Shown one piece after another: positions 1 through 6,081 of a stretch of DNA of 9,367 bases; the first letter of the stretch is position 1, and each line of letters opens with the position of its first letter. The stretch lies in contig JAISRV010000235.1 of the NCBI GenBank assembly GCA_031273445.1, positions 1 to 9,367 on the forward strand, given 5' to 3'. The notes under the pieces are model-generated. The model was not told the DNA's origin and made no database searches. It saw only the letters and a list, made by a program, of their open reading frames with translations. Source of the DNA: Candidatus Adiutrix sp. (lineage in GTDB: Bacteria; Desulfobacterota; Desulfarculia; Adiutricales; Adiutricaceae). Both the position numbers and the translations under genes were made by a program.

Positions 1-182
1 ATCAGCCCGTAAGCCCGCCCGCCTTCCTTCAGCGCAAGATTTTCGACGCTTTCGTTGGTGATGACGGCGACCAATTCCTGGCCGTCGATATCCAGAATCA
101 CTTCGGCGTTGACCGCCCCTCGGGAAATTTTGGCTACGCGCCCGGCAAAGAGGTTGCGGGCGCTGGTTTTAATGCCGCTCAT
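1..182 (-). CDS. mop: Molbindin (Mop/TOBE domain) protein, 3' end outside the window
   Basis: This is a small cytoplasmic molybdate- or tungstate-binding protein of the Mop (molbindin) family, which stores the oxyanion in oligomers of a single TOBE fold. The first 60 residues are in the window. They show the family pattern: an N-terminal SARN strand, the GAVNAEV segment at about residues 22-28, AVITNESVENLALKEG at about 39-54, then the expected G-x-A-Y. Known Mop proteins are about 68-70 residues, so about ten residues would be missing, unless the gene encodes a double-TOBE form. The ATG at 182-180 has an AAGGAG ribosome binding site (190-195) seven bases upstream, so the TOBE domain starts the protein and is not the tail of ModC or ModE. 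It is divergent from the receiver-TPR gene. The family call is firm; the ligand is inferred from the family. Confidence 0.87.
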   Translation of the reverse strand, partial: MSGIKTSARNLFAGRVAKISRGAVNAEVILDIDGQELVAVITNESVENLALKEGGRAYGL

Positions 183-258
183 GGCTGTTCTCCTTAAATA
201 ATCAGATATAGTCGGATAGTCAGAGTCGGCCGTTATTTGTAAGGCCGGCGACATGCTA

Positions 259-286
259 ATTATAGCCGTTTCCAGGGCTAAGGCAA
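259..286 (-). promoter_or_regulatory. Sigma70-like promoter for the molbindin gene
   Basis: On the minus strand TTGCCT (286-281) is followed after 16 bases by a perfect TATAAT (264-259). It predicts a leader of about 70 bases before the ATG at 182. The leader contains a small inverted repeat (CGGCC/GGCCG, about 228-246) and short imperfect repeats of TAGTCGGA/TAGTCAGA (209-224), which could be regulatory. I do not recognise a known ModE operator in it. Confidence 0.6.
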
Positions 287-397
287 GCTTCGCTTCCAGC
301 TCCCGTCCCGCTCTGGCGAGGGTCGGCCTCGACAAGCCCGCAAGGCCATAAACGAATCGTCGGCAATTATAAATTTAAATGATCAGCTTGACTGGCT

Positions 398-456
398 GGG
401 TCGTAGCCAGGCAAAAAATGTGATTTTTGCCTGGCGAGCGAGTTTGTCGGCCTCTC
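398..456 (+). repeat. Structured intergenic repeat, copy 1
   Basis: The copy starts at GGTCGTAGC. Its core is a perfect hairpin: GCCAGGCAAAAA (406-417), a six-base loop, then TTTTTGCCTGGC (424-435). It is followed by GCGAGCGAGTTTGTCGGC, a near match to the flank of copy 3. A farther CG-rich hairpin (GCCCC/GGGGC, about 482-500) may be a counterpart of the second hairpin in the other copies. A weakly similar version of the GCTTTGCTCCGTC block lies upstream instead, at about 289-310. The rest of this spacer (183-688) holds only the two promoters and two copies of AACGAATCGTCGG (351-363, 560-572). I see no gene in it. Confidence 0.7.
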
Positions 457-576
457 AACCAGCGGAAACTGCCGGCTGTCAGCCCCTGAAATGGCGGGGC
501 GTAACGAACGGAACAAATGAGCGATGAGATAAAAATTCGCCTACAGCCGAGAACTGCTGAACGAATCGTCGGTTCT

Positions 577-605
577 TTGACAAAAACCTTGAAATGAATT
601 ATAGT
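577..605 (+). promoter_or_regulatory. Strong sigma70-like promoter for the receiver-TPR gene
   Basis: A perfect TTGACA (577-582), a 17-base spacer and TATAGT (600-605, five of six consensus bases) form one of the best promoter matches in the window. Transcription would start near 612 and leave an untranslated leader of about 75 bases before the GTG at 689. It lies downstream of repeat copy 1, so that copy would not be transcribed from it. Confidence 0.7.
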
Positions 606-688
606 TATGGCTTCTGAAAAATAACTTCCCGGCGGCCTTTGAGATATTGCGGATGACTTGATGATTTTCCATTGCGGAAGGGCTGAAC

Positions 689-1720
689 GTGCAGGAAAGA
701 GGACAGATAACCATATTGTTGGTCGACCCGACCGCCGCCGTGCTGGATCGCCACGCGAATATGCTCCATGAAATGGGCTATTTCAATCATCTGCAGGCTG
801 AAAACGGCTCTGAAGCCCTGGCTATGGTCAATAATTTCGACCCTGACCTGATCATTGCCCGGCAAAACACGCCGGAGATAAACGGCCTGTCTCTGCTGCG
901 GCTGGTGCGGCAGCAGGATACGCCGGATACGGAAACTGTTTTCGTGCTGTATGGCGAAAACATCAACACCCGCCTCCTGGCCCAGGCCGGGCGCAGCGGC
1001 GTCAACGCCGTCATCCTGATGCCCTGCGACGATGACAGCTTCAAAGCGCGCCTCTCCGAAGCGCTCTATCCGCCCAAAGATCCCGAAGATGAAAAAGCCG
1101 AGGAACTATACGACCTGAGCCTGAAACAGATCAGCCGCGGCGAGTTCGACCAGGCCCTGGTCACCTGTAACGACATCCTGGAAATACACGCCAACGCCGA
1201 AGTGTATTTTAACATGGGCTACATTAAAAGCGTCAAGGGCGAACTGACGGAAGCCCTGGCCTGTTTTCGGCGGGCCACCATGATCAACAGCCACCATGCC
1301 AAGGCCTATGAACAGATGGGGCTGATCTACCAGAAGCTGGGGCGGAACGAAGAGGCCCGGGCCAGCCTGGAAAAAGCGGCGGGTATTCATATGGAGCGCC
1401 GCCAGGACACCGAGGCCGAGGAAATCTTCAATGCCGTTTTGACCTTGCGGCCTGACACCATCAACGTTTACAACAGTTTGGGCATAATCTACCGGCGTCA
1501 GGGGCGGCTGGACGAGGCCGTCAAAGCCTACGAAAAAGCCGTTCGGGTGCATCCCGACGATGAATACATTTATTTCAACGCGGCCCGGGCCTATCTTGAT
1601 TTGGGCAACCCAGCCATGGCGCAGAGATTTCTGCGTCATGCCATCAGGATCAACTCCGAATTCACTGAAGCCGCCGATCTGTTGAGGGCGACCGAGCTAG
1701 GGCTGAAAATAAAAGTCTGA
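689..1720 (+). CDS. Degenerate receiver domain fused to a TPR array
   Basis: This 343-residue soluble protein has a CheY-like receiver fold (about residues 7-125) joined by a charged linker to TPRs (about 135-335). The receiver is recognised from ILLVDP at 10-14, the DPDLIIARQNTPEINGL stretch at 51-67 and the final strand VILMP. Every key phosphotransfer position looks changed: the acidic pair is D13-P14, the phosphoacceptor Asp is R58, the conserved Thr/Ser is Y88, and the conserved Lys is M111. I therefore infer a pseudo-receiver that is not phosphorylated. At least five TPRs follow (starting near 135, 170, 204, 249 and 283) with typical YxxxGxxYxxxGxxxEAxxxxxxA spacing, so the protein probably scaffolds partners. 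The GTG start has GGAAGGG (676-682) six bases upstream. A strong promoter precedes it, and the PilZ gene follows after repeat copy 2. Confidence 0.85.
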   Translation: MQERGQITILLVDPTAAVLDRHANMLHEMGYFNHLQAENGSEALAMVNNFDPDLIIARQNTPEINGLSLLRLVRQQDTPDTETVFVLYGENINTRLLAQAGRSGVNAVILMPCDDDSFKARLSEALYPPKDPEDEKAEELYDLSLKQISRGEFDQALVTCNDILEIHANAEVYFNMGYIKSVKGELTEALACFRRATMINSHHAKAYEQMGLIYQKLGRNEEARASLEKAAGIHMERRQDTEAEEIFNAVLTLRPDTINVYNSLGIIYRRQGRLDEAVKAYEKAVRVHPDDEYIYFNAARAYLDLGNPAMAQRFLRHAIRINSEFTEAADLLRATELGLKIKV

Positions 1721-1759
1721 CTTTTTTGACTGGCCGCGACCAAGCCGAGCAGGCGAATA

Positions 1760-1870
1760 TTTTTAAAAAGCCAGTCGCCCCCGGAGAGGGGCGACGGAGC
1801 AAAGCGACTGGTTGATATGGCTAAAAGGCCCCTCGCTGGGCAAAAATCACATTTTTGCCCAGCTGCGACC
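1760..1870 (-). repeat. Structured intergenic repeat, copy 2 (inverted orientation)
   Basis: The main hairpin is perfect: GCTGGGCAAAAA (1835-1846), loop TCACA, TTTTTGCCCAGC (1852-1863). On the minus strand the copy begins GGTCGCAGC, like the other copies. Farther along that strand it has the block TCGCTTTGCTCCGTC (1806-1792), which is identical in copy 3, then a second hairpin and a TTTTTAAA run. The second hairpin can form two ways that exclude each other: GTCGCCCC (1774-1781) with GGGGCGAC (1788-1795), or CCAGTCGC (1771-1778) with GCGACTGG (1804-1811). A partial repeat start (CGCGACCAAGCC, 1736-1747) lies next to it. The copy fills most of the spacer between the receiver-TPR and PilZ genes. 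Confidence 0.75.
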
Positions 1871-1919
1871 AAGCCGGCCAAGCCGAACATTCACATTATT
1901 TTAATCGAAGAGGGACGCC

Positions 1920-2639
1920 GTGTCTGAGCGGAAACATTTGACCCCGGACGCGCTGATATGCGGCTCCAGTCTGCGGCTCCTGGCTTTGGAAGCGACCAGG
2001 TCCAAGTGGACCGCTGTTTTGGTCGGCGCCCGGCCCGGCCGTTACCTTATAGTGGAAATGCCCAAGGTGGCCGGAGGGCCCGTAAAACTTGACGAGGGCA
2101 CGCGCTGGGCGGCCACCTTCATCAGCAAAGGCAGCGCCTATAGTTTCAAAACCGCCGTTATCGGCTATACTTACCGGCCGGCGCCGCTTCTTTTCCTGGA
2201 ATATCCCGTGGAAGCGGAAGTCTCCAGCCTGAGGCTCGAAAAGCGGTATCCGGTTAATATCCCGGCCATATTGCGGGCGATCGGCGGCCCTGAAAACGCT
2301 GTGCCCGCCGCGGGCGGCGAAGAGGCGCCCAGAGGGGAGGAGGCGCTAACCCGGCCGGAGGCGACGGAGCCGGTGAAGGCTTTGGTGGTCGATCTTTCCG
2401 AAGGCGGCTTTATGGCGGCCTGTCCGACGCCGCTATGGCCGGAAACGGCGGTAGAGGCCGATTTTTATCTGCCCCAGGAGGTGACCATAAACGGCATAGC
2501 GGCCACCGTCAAAACCTGCACGGGGAAAAAAAGCGGCTATTTCATGGGCTTGTCTTTCATCCCGCCCTCCAGGCCGGAAGTTGCCGGTCAGATAGAAAAA
2601 TATATAAGAAGCATTGAAAATATGGCGCTGAGGTTGTAG
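1920..2639 (+). CDS. PilZ-domain protein with YcgR-like N-terminal domain
   Basis: This 239-residue cytoplasmic protein is a probable cyclic-di-GMP receptor. Residues about 10-100 resemble the beta-rich N-terminal domain of YcgR-like proteins. The PilZ domain follows with both nucleotide-binding motifs: RxxxR as R105-L-E-K-R109 and the D/NxSxxG motif as DLSEGG at 158-163. Both arginines and the Asp-Ser-Gly positions are intact, so binding is likely. The first and second PilZ motifs are separated by an unusually long, low-complexity Glu/Ala/Pro/Gly insert (about 122-152). The GTG start has GAGGG (1911-1915) in front; no ATG fits better. There is no signal peptide or membrane segment. In YcgR-type proteins c-di-GMP binding alters motility or surface behaviour; the actual target here is unknown. 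Structured repeats flank the gene on both sides. Confidence 0.85.
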   Translation: MSERKHLTPDALICGSSLRLLALEATRSKWTAVLVGARPGRYLIVEMPKVAGGPVKLDEGTRWAATFISKGSAYSFKTAVIGYTYRPAPLLFLEYPVEAEVSSLRLEKRYPVNIPAILRAIGGPENAVPAAGGEEAPRGEEALTRPEATEPVKALVVDLSEGGFMAACPTPLWPETAVEADFYLPQEVTINGIAATVKTCTGKKSGYFMGLSFIPPSRPEVAGQIEKYIRSIENMALRL

Positions 2640-2680
2640 AATGACGGCGGGGAGAATTTTCCGGTCTTGGAGGCTTGCGG

Positions 2681-2796
2681 GTCTGGTCGTAGCCAAGCCA
2701 AAAACGGATTTTTGCTTGGCGAGCGACTTTGTCGGCATCTTCGTCGCTCGCTTTGCTCCGTCAGCCCTATCGGGCCGACCTGCTATTTTTAAACAG
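2681..2796 (+). repeat. Structured intergenic repeat, copy 3
   Basis: The main hairpin is GCCAAGC (2692-2698), one bulged C, AAAAA (2700-2704), loop CGGA, TTTTT (2709-2713), GCTTGGC (2714-2720). It then gives GCGAGCGACTTTGTCGGC, nearly identical to copy 1, followed by TCGCTTTGCTCCGTC (2749-2763), identical to copy 2. A second hairpin GCCC-TATC-GGGC (2764-2775) and ATTTTTAAA close the unit. Further pairings are GCGAGCGAC (2719-2727) with GTCGCTCGC (2743-2751), and GTCGGC (2731-2736) with GCCGAC (2774-2779). The remainder of this spacer (2640-2967) shows no convincing gene; the open frames across it run through the repeat. Confidence 0.75.
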
Positions 2797-2930
2797 CGGG
2801 CCCAAAATGGGAATTGTCGGCCCGCCGGTTGACGACATTTCCGCCGGGACCGAGACCGGAGCCGGGGCGCGGATTATTATGGACCACGTCAGACAAAGTG
2901 AAGTCTTCGGCTCTTCCCCCAAGAGGTCGG

Positions 2931-2954
2931 CTTCCGTAAATTCTTCCGTAAATT
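2931..2954 (+). repeat. Perfect 12-base tandem duplication before an RBS
   Basis: CTTCCGTAAATT occurs twice without a gap (2931-2942 and 2943-2954). It ends exactly at the GAGG ribosome binding site of the FG-GAP gene. It could be a slippage product or a paired binding site. Confidence 0.85.
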
Positions 2955-2958
2955 GAGG
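2955..2958 (+). promoter_or_regulatory. Ribosome binding site deciding the FG-GAP start
   Basis: GAGG lies nine bases before the ATG at 2968. An in-frame TTG at 2953 overlaps this site and has no ribosome binding site of its own, so 2968 is preferred. That start also begins a clean signal peptide (M-K-N-F-L-K). Confidence 0.6.
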
Positions 2959-2967
2959 TATGGATTA

Positions 2968-4203
2968 ATGAAAAATTTTCTCAAACAGTTTTTTGCCCCG
3001 ACCGCCCTCGGCCTTTTCTGCCTGGCCGCCCTTACCGGGCCGCCGGCCGACGCCCTGGCGGACGACGGCCAAACCAATAAACGCCATCCCTCTTATAATC
3101 TGATTGGGCGCGACGCCCCGCCGGATTCTCCCTTGAACCCCAATTTCGTGGTTGCCGATGAATCGCGTCTGTCGGAACGCGGCTTCTGGCGCAGCTCTTA
3201 CATTCCCGAAAGCTTGGTGGGCCTGGCGGTGGAAGACATCGACCGCGACGGCAAAAACGAACTGGTGTACGCGTCTGAAAAAAACATATACGTCGGCCGG
3301 GTAAACGGCGGCAAGTTGAACCAGTTGGCCAGCTGGTCAGCGGAAAGAACGGAAAGAATAGTTTCCATAGACGCTCTTGACCTCACCGGCGACGGCCGCA
3401 TGGAGATCATCGCCTCCATGCAGAACGACAAAGCGACGGCCGCCGGCGTCATTCTTGGTTTCGACGGCAAAACCCTGACTCCTGTCTCAGGGCGGCTGCC
3501 CTGGTATTTGCGAGTCGTCGGGGCGCCCGGCGGCCGTTTCCTGGCCGGTCAGAAGCCCGCCAGCTCCCATAACGAGTTTTATTCGGGCAAAGTCGTGCGC
3601 CTGTCGTTCGACGGCAAAACCGTCAAGGCGGCCGGAGCGGTGAATGTGCCGAATTTCGTCAATGTCTTCAACTTCACCATAGGCGTCTTGGGCTCTAACC
3701 GTACCCAGATGGTCGCCGCCGTCAAATATCCCAGCGAGCATATTTTCCTGTTTGAAGGCGGCTCCGACCGGGCCTGGGAAACCCGCGAGGAATACGGCGG
3801 CACGATGAACCACCTGCAGCCCTTTGTTTCCGCTGAAGACGCCCAGCATGCCCGCAAGGAATACCTGCCGACCCGCCTGATCATCGCCGACATCGACCTC
3901 GACGGCCAAAATGAGTTGATAGCGGCTAAAAACGACCGCGGCGGCGTCAATTTTATGAGCAACCTCCGCGCCTTTTCCAGCGGCGCCGTTCAGGTCTTCA
4001 AATATGCCAACTTGGCGCTGACGCCGTCTTTCAGAACCAGGGCTCTGCCGGGCCCGGCCGTCGATCTGCAGTTGGCCGACTTGGACAACAACGGCTCTAT
4101 GGACCTGGTGGCGGCGGTGGTGGTTGAACAGAAAAGCGGCATGCTGAAAGACGGCCGCTCCATTATAATCGCCTATGAGCTCGGGGTGAGCAATCAGCCC
4201 TGA
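2968..4203 (+). CDS. Exported FG-GAP/VCBS-repeat beta-propeller protein
   Basis: This 411-residue protein carries a Sec signal peptide: positive MKNFLK, hydrophobic residues about 8-23, and a likely cleavage after DALA at residue 31. The mature part contains FG-GAP/VCBS-type repeats, each with a calcium-binding loop of the DxDxDGxxE type: D90-I-D-R-D-G, D138-L-T-G-D-G, D308-I-D-L-D-G, D371-L-D-N-N-G. Each loop is followed by a strand such as NELVYAS or MEIIAS. More strands between residues 160 and 300 suggest blades without a canonical loop, so a seven-bladed propeller is plausible. It should act in the periplasm or at the surface. No enzyme motif or lipobox is visible, and binding a protein or glycan partner is only an inference. 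It is convergent with the msbA-like gene 44 bases away. Confidence 0.85.
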   Translation: MKNFLKQFFAPTALGLFCLAALTGPPADALADDGQTNKRHPSYNLIGRDAPPDSPLNPNFVVADESRLSERGFWRSSYIPESLVGLAVEDIDRDGKNELVYASEKNIYVGRVNGGKLNQLASWSAERTERIVSIDALDLTGDGRMEIIASMQNDKATAAGVILGFDGKTLTPVSGRLPWYLRVVGAPGGRFLAGQKPASSHNEFYSGKVVRLSFDGKTVKAAGAVNVPNFVNVFNFTIGVLGSNRTQMVAAVKYPSEHIFLFEGGSDRAWETREEYGGTMNHLQPFVSAEDAQHARKEYLPTRLIIADIDLDGQNELIAAKNDRGGVNFMSNLRAFSSGAVQVFKYANLALTPSFRTRALPGPAVDLQLADLDNNGSMDLVAAVVVEQKSGMLKDGRSIIIAYELGVSNQP

Positions 4204-4217
4204 CGAAGAGAGGCTAA

Positions 4218-4230
4218 CCGGGAGGCCCGG
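4218..4230. terminator. Possible hairpin between convergent genes
   Basis: CCGGG-AGG-CCCGG forms a short GC hairpin in the 44-base gap between the convergent FG-GAP and msbA-like genes. No T-run follows on either strand. A competing inverted repeat pairs AACCGGG (4216-4222) with CCCGGTT (4253-4259), which extends into the end of the msbA-like gene. It may serve both directions but is weak as an intrinsic terminator. Confidence 0.3.
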
Positions 4231-4247
4231 AAATTTGAGAATCGCCG

Positions 4248-5984
4248 CTAAGCCCGGTTTGCATGGCTGAATTGAGTCTGGTAAAGTTTGGCGTAGAGGC
4301 CGCCTTTTTCCAGCAGCTCCCGGTGCGGGCCGTATTCGGCCAACCGCCCGTGATCCAGCACCATGATGACGTCGGCTTTGACGATGGTGGAGAGGCGGTG
4401 GGCGATGACGAAAGAGGTGCGGCCGCGCAAAAGGGCCTCCAGGGCGTCCCGCACCAGTTTTTCGCTTTCCGTGTCCAGAGCCGAAGTGGCTTCGTCCAGA
4501 ATCAGAATGCGCGGGTTTTTCAGAATGGCCCGGGCGATGGCCACCCTTTGGCGCTGGCCGCCGGAGAGCGAAGCCCCCCTCTCCCCGACCAGGGTGTCGT
4601 AGCCGCCCGGGAAATTATTTACGAATTCAGCCACGTTGGCGGCCCTGGCCGCCGCCTCGACTTCGGCGTCAGTGGCGTCTAAACGGCCGTAACGGATGTT
4701 TTCGCGGATAGAGCCGGAAAAAAGAAGCGTTTCCTGGGGCACGATGCCGACCTGTTCGCGCAGGCTTCTCTGGGTGACCGTGCGCACGTCGAGGCCGTCT
4801 ATGAGCAGCGCCCCGGAGCTGACGTCGTAAAATCGCATTATCAGGTTGACCAGCGTGGTTTTCCCGGCGCCGCTGTGTCCGACCAGGGCCGCCATCTGGC
4901 CGGATTTGACTTTGAAATTCAGATCCGCAATAACCGGTTCGCCCTCGTTATAGGCGAAGCCCACCTGGTTGAAATCGACGTTGCCGCTGATGGCGGGCAT
5001 ATCCGGCGCCGCCTCGGCGTCTTTCACTTCCGGGTCGAACTCCATGGCCTCGAAAACCCGTTCGCCGGCGGCCAGGGCCTGTTGCAGGCTGCCGTAGGCG
5101 CGCGACAGGCGTTTGATGGGGTTGGACAGGTTTATGGCCAGAGTCAGAAAGGCCACCAGGGCCCCGGCGTCCATCCGGCCGTTCACCACTTCACTGCCGC
5201 CGTACCATATCAGAAACACCACCCCCACTGTGGCCAGAAATTCCACGATTGGGGTCAGCAAGGCGTTGGCCTTGGCGGCGCGCATGACGGCGTTGAAATT
5301 TTCCAGCGTCTGCCCGGCAAAGCGTTTGGCTTCGTGGTCTTCCCGGGCGAAGGATTTCACCACCCGAATGCCGCCTAGAGTTTCCTGGAGGATGGCGGTA
5401 AATTCGTGAAGCTGCCCGAGCACATCGCGGCTGGCCGCTTTGATGCGCCGGCCGATTTTTTTTATGGCGAAAGCCACCAGCGGGCCGGAAATAAAAAGGA
5501 CCAGGGACAATTTCCAGTGCAGAGTCAGCATCAGGGCGACGGAACCGGCCAGAATGAAGCTTTCCCGGATGAAATCGACTCCCGGGCCGACGATGGCGTT
5601 CTGCAGGGCGCCGATATCGTTGGCGTAATAGCTCATCAGCCCGCCGGTGCGGTTTTTTTCGAAATAAGCCAGGCCGCGCAGGCGCACCATGACGTTGAAC
5701 AGCCTGTTGCGCAGGTCGAAGACCACCCGCTGGGCCACATATTCCATCAGGTACTGCTGGCCATAGACGAAAAAGCCGCGCAATATGAAAATCGCCAGCA
5801 CGGTGAGGGATATTACGTTCAACATGCGCATGTCTTTGGCGATCAGGACGTCGTTGATGATGTCCCTTATCAAGAGCGGCAGGGCCAGATGGGAGCCGCT
5901 GGCCCCCAAAAGGCAGATCACGCTCACGATGAGCCGCGCCCGGTAGGGGCGCACGAAGGCGAACAGTTTCAGGTATTGGGACAT
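4248..5984 (-). CDS. msbA: MsbA-like lipid A/LPS ABC exporter (fused permease-ATPase)
   Basis: This 578-residue half-transporter matches the usual MsbA length (about 580). An N-terminal six-helix permease domain (about 15-300) is followed by an ATPase domain (about 335-570) with every expected motif: Walker A GHSGAGKT at 369-376, Q-loop Q417 in VPQETLLFSGS, signature LSGGQ at 473-477, Walker B ILILDE at 493-498, D-loop SALD at 501-504 and switch histidine H529. It should work as an inner-membrane homodimer. The MsbA role (flipping core-lipid A) is inferred from overall similarity and from the heptosyltransferase just upstream; related exporters carry peptides or drugs, so the substrate is less certain than the family. 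The ATG at 5984 has GGAAAGAG in front. A near-copy of this start lies 67 bases upstream. Confidence 0.88.
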   Translation of the reverse strand: MSQYLKLFAFVRPYRARLIVSVICLLGASGSHLALPLLIRDIINDVLIAKDMRMLNVISLTVLAIFILRGFFVYGQQYLMEYVAQRVVFDLRNRLFNVMVRLRGLAYFEKNRTGGLMSYYANDIGALQNAIVGPGVDFIRESFILAGSVALMLTLHWKLSLVLFISGPLVAFAIKKIGRRIKAASRDVLGQLHEFTAILQETLGGIRVVKSFAREDHEAKRFAGQTLENFNAVMRAAKANALLTPIVEFLATVGVVFLIWYGGSEVVNGRMDAGALVAFLTLAINLSNPIKRLSRAYGSLQQALAAGERVFEAMEFDPEVKDAEAAPDMPAISGNVDFNQVGFAYNEGEPVIADLNFKVKSGQMAALVGHSGAGKTTLVNLIMRFYDVSSGALLIDGLDVRTVTQRSLREQVGIVPQETLLFSGSIRENIRYGRLDATDAEVEAAARAANVAEFVNNFPGGYDTLVGERGASLSGGQRQRVAIARAILKNPRILILDEATSALDTESEKLVRDALEALLRGRTSFVIAHRLSTIVKADVIMVLDHGRLAEYGPHRELLEKGGLYAKLYQTQFSHANRA

Positions 5985-6009
5985 TATTCTCTTTCCGTGA
6001 CGAAGCGGC

Positions 6010-6051
6010 CTATTTGTTGTTCGCGGGCATCAGTTTCAAATATTGGGGCAT
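6010..6051 (-). CDS. 13-residue mini-ORF made from a duplicated msbA start
   Basis: Between the heptosyltransferase stop and the msbA ATG there is a second start region. AATAATG, then codons for MPQYLKLMPANNK and a TAG, preceded by CGGGAA. The real gene begins MSQYLKL after CGGAAAGAGAATA. The two copies match from the ribosome binding site through the seventh codon with only a few changes. This looks like a partial tandem duplication that left a translatable leader. It may be inert, may tune msbA translation, or may compete for ribosomes. The duplication is plain; translation is inferred. Confidence 0.4.
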   Translation of the reverse strand: MPQYLKLMPANNK

Positions 6052-6081
6052 TATTTTCCCGTTTCAGCCGCGCCGCGATTC

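Noticed and set aside
398..456. Repeat hairpin as a CRISPR repeat or classic bidirectional terminator
   Set aside because: Copies are single, far apart and not regularly spaced, and the T-run lies inside the stem next to the loop rather than after a GC stem.
1711..1726. AAAAGT-CTG-ACTTTTTT as an intrinsic terminator of the receiver-TPR gene
   Set aside because: The stem is only six pairs, nearly all A-T, and includes the stop codon; too weak to call.
2641..2956. Two overlapping short open frames (63 and 75 codons) after the PilZ gene
   Set aside because: Both run through repeat copy 3, lack convincing ribosome binding sites and resemble no protein family.
4263..5409. Long plus-strand open frames opposite msbA
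   Set aside because: These are antisense shadows of a gene with all ABC-transporter motifs on the minus strand.
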